Positions 47,201 through 55,593 are shown, counted from the first letter of the stretch. The stretch: 64,000 nucleotides of DNA from Marthasterias glacialis (GCA_911728455.2 OU452228.1:6758001-6822000); one strand, 5' to 3'. Program-made: numbers and translations. The notes: generated by a model from the sequence alone, not told the origin.

Positions 47201-48203
47201 CCCTGTCTCAATGATGAGTGCGCCCTGTCTGGTTCCGTCGGTCGTCAGGGAGGAGCTAGTCGCCAGACCATTGCTCTCGAAGGGTGTCTGAAGGATCCAG
47301 TACAAGGTCTGGAGGTCCGTCTTGCTAAGACAATCTGACAAGGGAGCAAATGGATCAAGGTAAATTTATGCCATTTTAAGTAACAGATTGAACATCGAAG
47401 GGGTGTTCCCAGACTAGGACATTGCTTCTTGTGAGCTTCCAGTTGCTCAAATCCTGCGTTATTCCACTTAAATATGAAAGAAACATTAAAGACTATTCAT
47501 AAATACCCCAGTCAGTTTGAGACAATTCGGACATTCCTATTGGTTGAAAGGCGGTCACATGATTGTTTAAGACCAGTTTTAAACGGATGATAAAGGCATA
47601 GCTGGAGCTGTGCAGGCGCGTTCTGCGCTCACTATAGCCACACGCGTGTTGGCGCACTAGCTTACGCAGGAGCTAGTTTACGCTTAACGCAATCAATACA
47701 TAGTGGTACTCAATGTAAAGTCTAGTGATGCGCAACCATTGAGCGTTGACCTTTTGCGAAATGGAGCCTGAGGACGTGTCAAGAATTGAAAAATAATAAA
47801 AAAATAAAAAAAAACAGAAAAGTTTCACAGACTTTTCTACAATATTATGCTTTTTAACAAAAAGGGCATTTATGAATGGGAATAAAAGAGTAGTGACTCG
47901 GTCTTAAACGGCCGTTTAAAACCTTGCAGGGTCATGGCCATGTGATAAAGGACCTTGCCTTCGGCTTGGTCCTTTATCTCACAGCCACGACCCTGCCGGT
48001 TTAAACAGCCGTTTAAGACCTCAGTCACCACTCTTTCATTCCCTTAATTGTTTACCTTTGTCTGGGACCTCAACATTATAGCACAACTCTGTCTTCAGTT
48101 CCACCTTGCCAGCTTCTCCAAGTAGGGATCGGATTTTAGTCAGGCGTACATTGGCAGCACCAGCCTGCAAACCTGGGCTGCTGTAGAAGTGCAGTACAAC
48201 CAT
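18994..48203 (-). CDS. PFAS: Phosphoribosylformylglycinamidine synthase (PFAS), 24 exons
   Basis: Known role: cytosolic ATP- and glutamine-dependent conversion of FGAR to FGAM, step four of purine synthesis. Exons 5' to 3': 48056-48203, 47196-47334, 46784-47015, 45563-45641, 44099-44207, 43093-43233, 40989-41116, 38644-38772, 36925-37185, 35675-35905, 34440-34663, 34098-34235, 32386-32517, 30437-30667, 29854-30034, 28367-28450, 27532-27687, 26963-27079, 25560-25705, 25112-25313, 23013-23234, 21605-21766, 20776-20931, 18994-19304. All junctions are GT-AG and phases join to 4059 nt, 1352 aa (human about 1338). Motifs: [13 protein letters not shown] (exon 6), [59 protein letters not shown]; glutaminase GVCNGCQL with Cys about 1174 (exon 22) and MPHPER with His about 1311 and Glu about 1313 (exon 24). 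No stop or frameshift, so it looks functional. The weakest junction is exon 8/9, giving IPEYDLPW where human has a Gly. Confidence 0.95.
19542..19899 (+). mobile_element. 358-bp piggyBac-like MITE, complete copy
   Basis: TTAA on both sides (19538-19541 and 19900-19903). Inverted ends are AGCCCTAGCTCAGCATTGG and the complement of AGCCCCAGCTCAACAATGG, about 19 bp with three mismatches. No transposase frame. It lies in PFAS intron 23; a truncated inverted relative is at 3345-3602. Confidence 0.75.
22692..22790 (-). mobile_element. SINE fragment, ACACTTGTGTCC family
   Basis: Shares GCAATTATGGTTAAGTG and AAGGACACAAGTGTC with the longer copy at 36085-36374, then continues into the tRNA-like head. 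Further fragments occur near 38969-39020 and, opposite strand, within 39084-39420. It is in PFAS intron 21. Confidence 0.6.
23500..23583 (+). mobile_element. Pol III promoter-derived repeat with 5S-like box C
   Basis: The left part (AGCTCAGTGGAAGAGC) looks like a tRNA A box. The right part ends AGTAATTGGATGGGAGACC, close to 5S rRNA box C (AGTACTTGGATGGGAGACC from memory). It stops exactly where the MITE at 23584 begins, so its 3' part is probably displaced to after 24252. A SINE head is more likely than a true 5S gene because the rest of 5S is absent. Confidence 0.5.
23584..24252. mobile_element. 669-bp DNA transposon with CAGAGATGCCAACAT ends
   Basis: Perfect 15-bp inverted ends CAGAGATGCCAACAT, flanked by GAGACC on both sides (23578-23583 and 24253-24258). 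The ends resemble hAT-type termini, although the visible direct repeat is 6 rather than 8 bp. No intact transposase. Inserted in the pol III-type repeat that precedes it. Confidence 0.7.
24676..24858 (+). CDS. Possible exon encoding part of a BED-like zinc finger
   Basis: Opposite strand to PFAS, inside its intron 20. The frame opens with ATG and encodes 61 residues: a lysine- and glutamine-rich stretch, then [14 protein letters not shown]. Aromatic-CxxC followed by a short basic run is the first half of the BED or TTF-type fingers of hAT transposases and host genes derived from them. The frame meets a GTAAGG donor at 24859 right where such families continue with the HGG-x-DI-x-x-H half. I could not find that next exon, so it may be a remnant. 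Confidence 0.4.
26080..26852 (+). mobile_element. Dimeric tRNA-like repeat, interrupted
   Basis: Two head-to-tail units start GATTGTAGTGTCT (26080 and 26147 region) and carry GGTCATGGGTTCAAATCCC as B box. The second unit is split by the element at 26174-26810: its A-box half ends TTAAGACAT and its B-box half resumes CTCTACAATGCTG. PFAS intron 18. Confidence 0.6.
26174..26810. mobile_element. 637-bp foldback-like element nested in tRNA-like dimer
   Basis: Imperfect inverted ends CAGGGGTGGATTGCAATCAA and CAGGGTTGGATTTCAACAAG (right end read in reverse). Both subterminal regions are rich in GACCGGT, GTCTTAAG and AGCCGGCTA runs of opposite orientation. No open frame. Target duplication not clear. 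Confidence 0.6.
27186..27275 (+). mobile_element. Partial relative of the 10037-10218 MITE
   Basis: ATCATGGTC, CAATGTAACC, GAGGCTG and AATAGTCTGG occur in the same order and spacing as ATCATGGTG, CAATGTAACC, GAGGCTG and AATAATCTGG in the complete copy. It lies in PFAS intron 17. Confidence 0.55.
28011..28332 (-). mobile_element. tRNA-derived SINE, copy 2
   Basis: Same family as 17834-18110. On the minus strand it starts TGGTGGCATGGGTGG (A-box-like), has B box CCTGGTTCGATTCCCGGC and ends in the ATTATTATT tail. Its head lies about 34 nt from the donor of PFAS exon 16 (28367), so it nearly abuts the splice site in intron 16. Confidence 0.75.
28699..28846. mobile_element. Palindromic element with CCCATACACCGATGTG ends, compact copy
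   Basis: Perfect inverted ends TTGCCCATACACCGATGTGT and complement. The interior carries CAAATCCCACC, the end of a tRNA-like B box, and CTGTGGATTTTTTTTCACAG. Related sequences are at 30997-31235, 36425-36572, 40284-40432 and 46268-46385. PFAS intron 15. Confidence 0.65.
29197..29522. mobile_element. hAT-like MITE, CAGTGGCGTAGCCA family, copy 2
   Basis: Starts CAGTGGCGTAACTAAG and ends GATTACGGCGCTG, with GCTATAAT (29189-29196) and GCTATCAT (29523-29530) on the two sides, 7 of 8 matching. The inside is dominated by G and C runs, including a long C run near 29262-29284 whose length may be an assembly approximation. PFAS intron 15. Confidence 0.75.
29527..29640 (+). mobile_element. tRNA-Leu-like SINE head
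   Basis: ATGGCCGAGCGATCTACCGC (A box) and TGTGGATTCGAAGCCCAG (B box) with CAGACTCAAATTCTGGTGG between resemble a leucine tRNA, but the B box is altered and no acceptor stem closes, so it is a SINE head rather than a working tRNA. It begins at the target duplication of the MITE to its left. Confidence 0.6.
30822..30930. repeat. 109-bp dispersed repeat, copy 1
   Basis: Highly similar over its whole length to 36590-36698, sharing CACAGCCGTTTTCCTACAG, GAGGGCGCTGTTGTACATAT and GCATAAGG. PFAS intron 13. Not recognised; no coding content. Confidence 0.75.
30997..31235. mobile_element. Palindromic element with two tRNA-like B boxes, long copy
   Basis: The left arm runs ACCCATACACCGATGTG, CAGTACTTTCCCG, CTGTGAAAAAAAAT, GGTGAGATTCGAAACCC. 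The right arm gives the complements in reverse order: GGGTTTGAATCCCACC, CTCTGGATTTTTTTT, GGGGAAAGTACCGAG. So each arm carries an outward-related B box, as if two SINE heads met centre to centre. PFAS intron 13. Confidence 0.6.
31663..32226. mobile_element. Probable TTAA-type MITE in PFAS intron 13
   Basis: Left end follows TTAA (31659-31662) and reads AGGCCTATGAAACAGGATTT. The right end, reversed, reads GGGCCTATGAAGAGGAATTT. The right flank is TTCA rather than TTAA, so one base has changed or the target site is different. AT-rich interior, no open frame. Confidence 0.55.
32883..33070 (-). mobile_element. MITE, CAGGCCTCGATCTTAA family, copy C
   Basis: 188 bp in PFAS intron 12, inverted relative to copies A and B. 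It is flanked by TTTTAAC on both sides (32876-32882 and 33071-33077). The left end is CAGGCCTCGAACTTAACCG and the right end TTAAGATCGAGGCCTG. Confidence 0.8.
36085..36374 (-). mobile_element. tRNA-derived SINE with GATGGGACGTTAAGCCG body
   Basis: On the minus strand: head GTCGTGGCAGAGCGGTCTAG (A box), B box GGATTTGAATCCCGGCC, then ACACTTGTGTCC, TTAACCATAATTGCTTTGTC, GATGGGACGTTAAGCCGTAG and GCACGTAAAAGAACCCAG. That central block looks like a widespread conserved SINE core seen in deuterostomes, as far as I recall. It is in PFAS intron 9. Confidence 0.65.
36425..36572 (-). mobile_element. tRNA-Glu-like SINE
   Basis: On the minus strand the head reads GGTGGTCTAGTGGTTAAGAT (A box) and CATGGGTTCGAATCCCACCC (B box), close to a glutamate tRNA. 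It is followed by CCTGTGGATTTTTTTCCACAGG, the same body as one arm of the palindromic elements at 28699 and 30997. This copy shows where those palindromes get their B boxes. Confidence 0.65.
36590..36698. repeat. 109-bp dispersed repeat, copy 2
   Basis: Partner of 30822-30930 in the same orientation, 5.8 kb away. It lies shortly after a SINE in PFAS intron 9. Copy 1 also has a SINE-related palindrome next to it, so the repeat may be part of a larger composite. Confidence 0.75.
39084..39420 (+). mobile_element. tRNA-derived SINE with ATT tail
   Basis: Head GTCGTGGCCGAGCGGTTTAG and B box TGTGGGTTCGAGTTCCAG, then ACACTTGTGTCCTTAATGCACGTAAAAG. Compared with 36085-36374 the central GATGGGACG block is deleted. 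It ends TTATAAATGTACACATTTATTATTATT, a typical short-repeat SINE tail. PFAS intron 7. Confidence 0.65.
40284..40432. mobile_element. Palindromic/tRNA-like repeat, partial copy
   Basis: Left arm CACCCATACACCGATATATG, CGGTACTTTTCCCCG and GTGAAAAAAAATCCACAGG, then TCGTGGGTTCAAATCCCACT and GTGCCTGTGGATTTGTTCAC. The right terminal arm is missing. PFAS intron 7. Confidence 0.55.
41488..42972. repeat. Minisatellite of 35-bp units, about 42 copies
   Basis: Unit reads roughly GCAGTTGACTATGGTAAGG then AAGAGGGGGTATGAGT. Variants differ mainly at GTTGAC, GTCGAC, ATCAAC and in G-run length, and variant order repeats in blocks, which suggests multi-unit duplications. It fills most of PFAS intron 6. Open frames inside it are products of the repeat. 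Confidence 0.95.
43641..43800. repeat. GGTACAAA octamer microsatellite
   Basis: About 20 units of GGTACAAA, drifting to GGTACCAG and GGTACAAG in the right half. Located in PFAS intron 5, about 400 bp from exon 6. Apparent frames on both strands are repeat artefacts. Confidence 0.95.
45758..45955. mobile_element. hAT-like MITE, CAGTGGCGTAGCCA family, copy 3
   Basis: Starts CAGTGACGTAGCCAGG and ends CTTGGGTATGCCGCTG. A perfect 8-bp direct repeat CCATTCCT flanks it (45750-45757 and 45956-45963), which defines both boundaries. Interior made mostly of G and C runs. PFAS intron 3. Confidence 0.85.
46268..46385. mobile_element. Palindromic/tRNA-like repeat, left arm only
   Basis: TACCCATACACTGCTGTGTG, AAGTATTTTCCCAAG, AAATCCACAG and ACTTGGGTGGGATTCGAACC follow in the order seen at 36425-36572 and 40284-40432. 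PFAS intron 3. Confidence 0.55.
47496..48045 (+). mobile_element. Foldback (hairpin) element, copy 2
   Basis: Matches 4421-4880. Its right part is a strong inverted repeat (47879-48043) with arms GGGAATAAAAGAG and CTCTTTCATTCCC outside and ATAAAGGACC and GGTCCTTTAT inside. It ends about 10 nt from the donor of PFAS exon 1 (48056), inside intron 1. Confidence 0.65.
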
Positions 48204-48428
48204 TCTTTATCTTTGAAGGGAAAGAAGAACAAAACAAGCAATCCTGAATGAAATTGTATCTCAGAGAAGGGTTATTGTTTTATTTGCAGTTTACACATAA
48301 TTTGTGGTGAATGTCGCCGACGTTCGTCACTAAATTTCAGGATTTATTTCTTTTCAGGAATATTCATGTCATGTCCTTTACATTAACTTGTGAACCTACA
48401 TTTTGGCTGCATTAAGTGAAAAAGTTCA

Positions 48429-48950
48429 GTAGGATTTGAAACTGCGCATGGTGGAAATACAACCTAGTATGGTTTACCGTAACACCATTATTTGAAAACA
48501 TTGCAAGGTGGAGATACAATCTAGTAAGGTTTACAGTAACACCATGTACATGAGTAGGATTTGAAACTTTGCAGAGTGGAGGTACAATCTAGTGAGGTTT
48601 GCAGTAACACCATGTACATGAGTAGGGTTTGAAACTTTGCATGGTGGAGATACAATCTAGTAAGGTTTGCAGTAACACCATGTACTTGTACATGAGTAGG
48701 ATTTGAAACTTTGCATGGTGGAGAGGTGGAGATACAATCTAGTAAGGTTTGCAGTAACACCATGTGCATGAGTAGGATTAGAAACTTTGCAGAGTGGAGG
48801 TACAATCTAGTGAGGTTTGCAGTAACACCATGTACATGAGTAGGATTTGGAACTTTGCATGGTGGAGATACAATCTAGTGAGGCTTGCAGTAGCACCATG
48901 TACATGAGTAGAATTTGGAACTGTGCATGGTGGAGATACAATCTTGTGAA
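48429..48950. repeat. 68-bp minisatellite upstream of PFAS coding start
   Basis: About 7.5 units with phrases AGGATTTGAAACTTTGCATG, GTGGAGATACAATCTAGT and GTAACACCATGTACATGAGT. One unit carries a 10-bp duplication. A lone related unit is at about 51038-51090. It begins 226 bp beyond the PFAS start codon and probably lies in a 5' UTR intron. Confidence 0.9.
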
Positions 48951-50004
48951 TCAATACGTGATTGGTCTATCAAGACACAGACATCAAATGAAAAACATGC
49001 CTTGAAAATCATATTAAGTCATTCCATACTCCAGAGGGAGTTTTGTAATTGTTTTACCGGAGAATTCATACTTAAAAAAAATTGAACATCCATTAGAAAA
49101 TCCACAAAAATCCCTTAGAAAGTTGCGGATTATGTGTCATAACACATGGCAGTCTTGCAAGCAACGCACCATATAATTTTGTAAGTAAAATAGCAAGAAA
49201 ACTTCCTATGAAAACATTAATCAGCGTACACGTTAAAACCCTGGATGGGTAGTCAAATAGACCCATAATTAAGGCCAGTAACAGTCTGGAGTCCCGTCCA
49301 ATTCTTATATAGCAGCATACCAGTTAATTTTGCAACTCCGGTCGCCATATTTGTTGCAATACTGTTTGAATGGGGTCAGAATTACGGAAAGAATTTATCA
49401 CTTTTTAACAACTTTTAGTTTGCGGAGTGGATTTTCTGGACCAGTGCAACGCTCGATCAGAGTTGAAAGAACACATAGAGCCTAGTTTTGGCGAGATCTG
49501 ATTTAAAAAAAGAACTGTAGCCATGTAAACGTGAAGGGCAGAAAGTTTCGCATAGGATTTTGTACATATCACTCTATGAGGCTCGTGGAGACGATAGCGG
49601 AACGAACCTCATAGTTCTAGGAGTATTGTCAGGTAAGCATCGATAAATTCAGTAGTTAACTCTACCAGTGCTTAGGAATACAATAGAAACAAAACTACAC
49701 AGTACGAAACAGAAGATTACTTTATGTTCAAACTGTACACGCCAGGCCAGTAATTTCATGACTGGACAGTCTTGTGTTTTCTGTTTTTCAACTGTACCTC
49801 ACTATACAATATCTTTAAATTTCATGATCAATCAATTAATTATGTTTAAATGTTGACTTTGACTTTGTAACACTACAGTTTAAAATAGACAACAGACGAG
49901 TCAACACAACAGCAAATTACGTTGAATTTGCTTGAAGTTCACTTTTGCTGATGCGCTCTAAACTATCGTCAAAAATGAGGCTTAGTTAGACAGTAGGCGA
50001 CGAT

Positions 50005-50110
50005 CTAGCCCTGGTAGTGGTAGGACGTCAGTCTCCGTTGCACTGCCACTGACCGGTCAGTGGCAGCAGTGCAACAGAGTCTGACGTCCCACCACCCAGG
50101 CACAGGGCTA
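50005..50110. mobile_element. 106-bp palindromic micro-element
   Basis: Starts CTAGCCCTGG, ends CAGGGCTA, and its arms hold GGACGTCAGTCTCCGTTGCA and the near complement, the same core as 11243-11309. It is flanked by GCGACGAT (49997-50004) and GCGACGAC (50111-50118), 7 of 8 matching. Confidence 0.7.
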
Positions 50111-50176
50111 GCGACGACCCGACTAAATTTGCGTTGCACTGTCATTGTAGAAGCAGATGGAAAGTGAAAATATTAC

Positions 50177-50290
50177 CTGGTATGTGAGAAGGGGTAGCAA
50201 CATTCACCGGTGTATTAATTACACAAGACTTCAGATATGATGGTTAACCGGAATTTACAAAAATGTAGCAATTCTCGTCTAAATTGAAGC
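50177..50290 (-). other. Possible PFAS 5' UTR exon
   Basis: On the minus strand CATACCAG is followed by GTAATA, a plausible donor ending at 50177, and a plausible acceptor (CCCTTCAAAG) lies about 10 nt before the PFAS ATG. This would give a leader intron of about 2 kb containing the 68-bp minisatellite. The 5' edge is a guess. Confidence 0.3.
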
Positions 50291-52353
50291 GCGCTTTCGT
50301 CCGAACAACAACACATGTCATGCGTGAGTTTCAGGTGCAAAACTATTGAGGGCGCACTCATCAGGAGAGCCGTATATTGGGACGCCACCTGTTGACTTTT
50401 ACTATACTATCTATTTCTGTGTGTACTCAATTTTATTTTTTCAATAATATGGAACATGTAATACTGAAACAAACGTAAACCTTACGAAGAAAAAGCGTCT
50501 ATATTAGTAACAATTTGCTGCTACTTTCTGTACCAACCATTGCATACCGTTTGTTTGATTAAACCGGTCGTTTTTCCCTAAAATTCTCATAGTTGGTTGT
50601 TATTCAAATTGTAACCTACGGTGTGGCAACAACGTAACTACTTCTCTGATGACAAAATAAACACTACAGTGACATTACTTACAGCGACTGTATGTGTTAT
50701 TGATTACAAGCTCATGGGTCTAAAATCCAAAGGTCGGAAAACTGCACACGGAGATCACAGCACTGATAAAGTTTATGGGAGTTTTTGAATGATACACTTA
50801 TTGTGTGCAAAAGAAATCCGGGTTCGGTTTTACCATCTGAGAACGGGATGTGTAATTTCATCGCGTTATGTCATTATTGTTACAAGCTAACTCACGACAA
50901 AATATTTGTATCCAAACTGGATCGTGATCGCTGTATGAAGGTATGGCTTTTTTTAACGAAATTAAATTATATTTTAAGAAAAATTTTAGTTTGAAAAATT
51001 AAAAAATAACACAAATGATCACAAAATATATTTGAGGCATTGCATAGTGAGGTATCAATGTATATTTGGTTTGCGGTAACACCATGTGATTACTTTGCTA
51101 TATACAATAGATTGTTCTTGTGAGAACTCGTCATGTTAATATTCTACTACCACGGAGTAGATTTCGGAATTCGGGGGGCCAAACTTAGTTCTGAAAAGAA
51201 CTGTCCTGCTTATTAAGTACTACCTGGGGAGGTATGGAAATCGGCCGGCACTACTATTATTTCAATAAGTGGATCGAGGGGACTTCTCGGATAACTTCAC
51301 TGCCAAAGAACACGCCAACATGAAACGAAACATTATTATCCTTCCACTTTTGAAAGCATAGTTTAATTATAAAGGGAAAGAACATCCGTTTGCTTTTTGA
51401 AAGAGTTGATGCACTCCCATCCTCGTTTTCAATGAAACACACTGTACGACCAAACTGTGAAAAATGTCATCAAGTTATCTATAAGTATGTTCAAGTTGTA
51501 AACAGATTGGAAAACGATGCTTTAACCTGGGTTTTGTGCTCGTTTAAACGGCTAATTTCGACGGCGGCAATTACTGTGATTTATGGAGTCTTCAGATACC
51601 GTGTCCCTGACTTTGACATTGTTTCAGACAGAAATATTCCTCTGGAGGAATGGTACTGATGTGACCTCTATAGCGAGTGAGCTTTGTGAATGTCCGTTAT
51701 TTTCTCTCAGCAATTTATTACTGATTTTTCCCTCCCCCACCCCTTTCTTTCTTTTTTAGGTTCAAACTATCATTGTTCAAACTAAAAGCCAAACTGTTTC
51801 GAGCTTTTTGTGTCGAACTCAAAGCCCTTTTATTGCATAAAATAGGCCTATTGGGTAGTTGGTTCAGATTATGATTAGTAATGTGAACAATCCAGCATAG
51901 ACTGTGCAAGTAGTGCGCCTATTTTGATGTTAACGTTATTATTATTTCAATTCAAATGCGATTTTTTGGGTGGTGAGGTTGGGGGTGTCAGGAATGAAAA
52001 TGACTTTTCGGCAGGTTTATCCATAAAAAAAGTTTGTCCTTCCTCCATGTCCACGCTAAAATGTGGACTCCCTCACTATTTAAAACTAGATCTCTCCGAA
52101 CCGAACCTCGATCCGTTACTAAATTTCCAAAGGGAACCCTCTGCCGTCTTCCTAGAACCAATTCTTCAAACTATTAAAAGTGTTTTAAAGGGGTTGGTTT
52201 ACGGGCGCATCATGTCTTTCAAACAATAATCTTAAGAATAAACAGGCAATCGCAGAGTAAATAAAATTAAATAGTTTGCTGTAACTATGGTGAGAAATGA
52301 TCATACACTTTGTTTGACTGACTTTATGTGTGTTGTCAACAGACTGATTGAGT

Positions 52354-52686
52354 ATGGAGACCGCCGTATTTAACAGCATCTTCATCTTCATCAGTGTGTT
52401 TTTAGCTATTGCCATCGTGCTTGCTTGCTGTCGGCACTGCATGAAATCAGCTGACACCCGGGAAGAAACGGCTACATCGACAGGGGTCGGAGGCGGCCCA
52501 ATGCTCTCCCCTAACGCCCAGCATCCCACGGTCCAGTTCCAAGTGGGTGGAGCTAGAACGCACCTCTTCGAACTTACCAACGAACGCCCGCCGGACTTTT
52601 CCGTGGTCGCCCCCTACCCGATCACGGATGACCCACCGCCAGCCTATGATGATGTTGTGAACAACCGAGTACCACTGAATTCTTGA
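52354..52686 (+). CDS. Small single-pass membrane protein with PPPAY motif
   Basis: 110 aa, family not recognised. Residues 5-25 form one hydrophobic segment at the very N terminus, followed by CCRHC (25-29), where cysteines next to the membrane could be palmitoylated. The remaining tail is polar and Pro/Gly-rich, ending with PPPAY at 94-98. PPxY binds WW domains of NEDD4-type ubiquitin ligases, so a membrane adaptor is a reasonable guess (family knowledge, not shown here). The ATG is the first in frame after an acceptor-like TTGTCAACAG at 52327-52340, so an upstream noncoding exon is likely. The coding stretch is richer in G and C than its flanks. Divergent from PFAS. Confidence 0.65.
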   Translation: METAVFNSIFIFISVFLAIAIVLACCRHCMKSADTREETATSTGVGGGPMLSPNAQHPTVQFQVGGARTHLFELTNERPPDFSVVAPYPITDDPPPAYDDVVNNRVPLNS

Positions 52687-53024
52687 ACCCATGACGTCAC
52701 CTTTATGAACATAAATATGGAGTCTACCGAAAGTTGTTTTTAAATTATATTAATATTTTTTTTGATGGTAAATAAGTAGTTTTATATGCCTATGCAACCT
52801 GCATGGTTTTTGAAATTGTACCATGTTGTCGAACGACTAGGAGTGCAATTCGGGTAGACTGCAATTGAAATTTTTAGCGACTTCGATTACGCCGGGCAAT
52901 CGAAATAATCTACGGTGATTTGTGAGGTCTCCGGTTGCCATCTCCTCTACCCTTGACAGTGTTACAGACAGGAAAGACTAAGTGCTGGTATGAACTCATT
53001 AAAATGTGAGTTGTTACATTGAAA

Positions 53025-53180
53025 CTAAAATCAACGGAAGACTTTGGCGACACCAGACACAACGGGCCTTTTTGACTGTTCTGAGCGTGCGCGCACATGC
53101 TCAGTACTGCGTGTGTAGTTCTGAGCGTGCGTACTACTGAAGCTGTGAAAAAGGACCGTCCAAAAGTCTCCCATTGTTTT
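53025..53180 (+). repeat. Repeat pair, copy 1 (TGAGCGTGCGCGC type)
   Basis: Shares CAGACACAACG, TTCTGAGCGTGCG, CATGCTCAGTA, AAGGACC and CCAAAAGTCTCCCATT in order with 53680-53850. Both copies end with the same GGGAGACTTTTGG complement, suggesting an inverted-end element. Confidence 0.55.
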
Positions 53181-53458
53181 CGATTTTTAGAAATTATGTA
53201 TTTTCCTCATATAATTTGTAAGGATACATTATTTGGTAAAAACGCGCGAAACAAAAAATTGACCACGGAGTGTGAACTGCTAAAAAACCGTCCTTGATCT
53301 CTTTTAAAGCGCGCGGCTATCATTGATACTTGTCAAAGACCAGTACCTGCTATTTGTGTGACCCAACGTATACGTGAAATACCAAACCTGTAAAAGTTTA
53401 AGCTCAATCGGTCACCAGAGTCACCAGAAAGTAATGAAAAAGAACCTTATAATTATGT

Positions 53459-53611
53459 TTCACTGTTTTCAAACATCGGGTTTTAGACGCGCTAGATCAA
53501 AACTAATTATTTTACTAATTTCTAAAAAAAAAAAAAAAAAAAACTACGGAATGTCAAGCAGAAATAGTTCAAGGGAAGTATTCCACAACGACCATCTGTA
53601 TACCATTATTT
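53459..53611 (+). repeat. Dispersed repeat, copy 2
   Basis: Aligns with 1031-1180 (see there). An A run of about 19 bases interrupts it at 53522-53541, where copy 1 has an ordinary sequence. Confidence 0.5.
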
Positions 53612-53679
53612 GAAATATGATGTAATTATTCAAATTTTCAGTCTTACCAATGATGTGCACACCCTTAGTGTGCACCTGT

Positions 53680-53850
53680 TGCTTTGAATGGGAGACTTTT
53701 GAGACGTTGGCGGCAGCAGACACAACGATTTTTTTTTTTACAATTCTGAGCTTGCGTGCAGATGCTCAGTATTGCCCGCAAGGTTCTGAGCATGCCTACA
53801 ACTCGAGATAACTGCGTACAAGGACCCTCCAAAAGTCTCCCATTCAACAT
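53680..53850 (+). repeat. Repeat pair, copy 2, with inverted ends
   Basis: Starts GAATGGGAGACTTTTG and ends CAAAAGTCTCCCATTC, a perfect 16-bp inverted end, so it is a MITE-like unit of about 160 bp. Copy 1 at 53025 has only the right end preserved clearly. Confidence 0.6.
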
Positions 53851-54114
53851 TTCCCGACATAATATTTTATATGATGAAATTGGGCTTTTATAAGAAATAA
53901 TCATACACAAGAAACAGTGAATTGTTGAAATATTATTATATACGACAGTTGAAGGTTAATGTGTCAAGTTGGTAGTTTTTTAAACATGAAAAAGGAAAAT
54001 TACATTAATGTTTTGGGAAGAGTTATCGTTTGAATACCTTAGTTTTCACTATAAGAAAAACCACCATTAGAACCAACCAGTGAACTTTTATCACAAGAGA
54101 CCTTTGTTTTGTTT

Positions 54115-54325
54115 ACAAACAATGACCGCCATCTTGTATGGGAGGCCTTTGAGTATTACAAAATGTATCAACTGGCTTGGCAAACAATATTGCCCTTTTA
54201 CTGAAAAAAACCCCACTTTTTTTACAAGGTATAAGTTTATCATTTGATATGGGTATTATTTTGACAGCATTATTGGTCAAATAATACCTGCTGTATTTTT
54301 TGTTGTTGCAGTGACGGCCGCCCGT
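54115..54325 (+). repeat. Dispersed repeat pair, copy 1
   Basis: Begins ACAAACAATGACCGCCATCT and ends GCAGTGACGGCCGCCCGTA; both phrases recur with few changes in 55594-55825 in the same order and strand, 1.5 kb apart, with a more divergent AT-rich middle. Confidence 0.6.
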
Positions 54326-55593
54326 ACTCGCCAAGTAGCGAGTGATAAGTAAAGGACGTTGTCAAAGCAATAGGCTATTGTTTTTTCACCTCAATTGTTC
54401 TCCTCAATGATAGATCCAACATCAAACCGAACACGGCTTCGGTGTGTCTATTGCACTGGATCCCTTCTGTTTATGTCCCCTGATTGAATGCCTAAGTGTA
54501 ATCTATAAATCTTTCTCACATGTTCTTATTTAAAGTTGCATAGACCGATTTTCGCCGAATTTTTAAAGAATGTTTAAGTTTATATATCTTTGTTCTCTGA
54601 ACGATTTTTGACAGATAAAGCTGTTTCAAACCGGAAAAAAAACATTTTTTAAAGCTCTCACATAATGCACCAAATTTATGTAACATGCAAATTGCTTGTA
54701 CACGGCTGCTGGACGTGTGATAATATCGGGATCCTAACAATGATTCATCATTAATTCATTTTGATAATTCAATTTTTTAGTTTTTAAATAAATGCCGCTA
54801 ATTATTGGCGGATTTTTTCTTCTTCTTCTTACAATACCTTGAATGGAAAGCTTACAACTTTCTCGAATCTATAAAAGATAGCTTTTTCATATTTTTAATC
54901 ACAATTTTCGGGTCAAATCGGCCACAAATCGGACCCGGCATCTTCACTGTCTATTTCTTTCACAGTCAAGAGGCAGTCTATCGCTTAATAATAATTTAAA
55001 TAACATATAGGAACAACTTGAAGTCGCAAACCACTAAACTCGCCACGCCAGGGAGCAGCCCACTTCATGCTCGTGCATGCCATCCACAAATCAGTGAACT
55101 CATTTTTATAACGAGGGGAAGGTTGTGTATAGGACCCACCGATCAGTTCGTGAGTGAGCACGTCATCTTTTTCAACTTAAAGTGTACTTATTTATTTTTA
55201 CTGGGGCCACACTCCGTTGCCGGCCAAGTGGGACATTCCGCCCGGTGTGTTTTTTTTTTTTTTTTTGATAAAGTACATTACACTTGTTCCACGTGGAATT
55301 CAATCAACATTCCTGCGAGACCCCCCCCTCTTATAAAAGATTAAACGAAACCAATGGTTGACACAACCTGCATGCTTCGTCTTGGTAACGGCACAGGGAC
55401 GTGTCATGATTATAAATCGCCAAGTTAAAACCCAAAAGAGTAAAAATCACCTGTCTTTGTGAAATAAATCACGCTCGAATTGTGCATTTCCCCCACATTA
55501 ATTTTCCAGAATGCAAGTCACTGGGCCAAGGTGTAAAAAGCAAAAAAAATAATAAATAAATAAAAAATTGGTGGCGTGTAGCTGTAGACTTCG

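Noticed and set aside
51390..51659. 89-codon frame upstream of the PPPAY gene
   Set aside because: It opens with a non-ATG codon at its edge, shows no family motif and has no clear splice sites joining it to 52354; a leader exon role cannot be excluded.
52185..52692. Minus-strand frames of 131 and 81 codons
   Set aside because: Antisense to the GC-richer coding frame at 52354-52686; they lack a start context and motifs.
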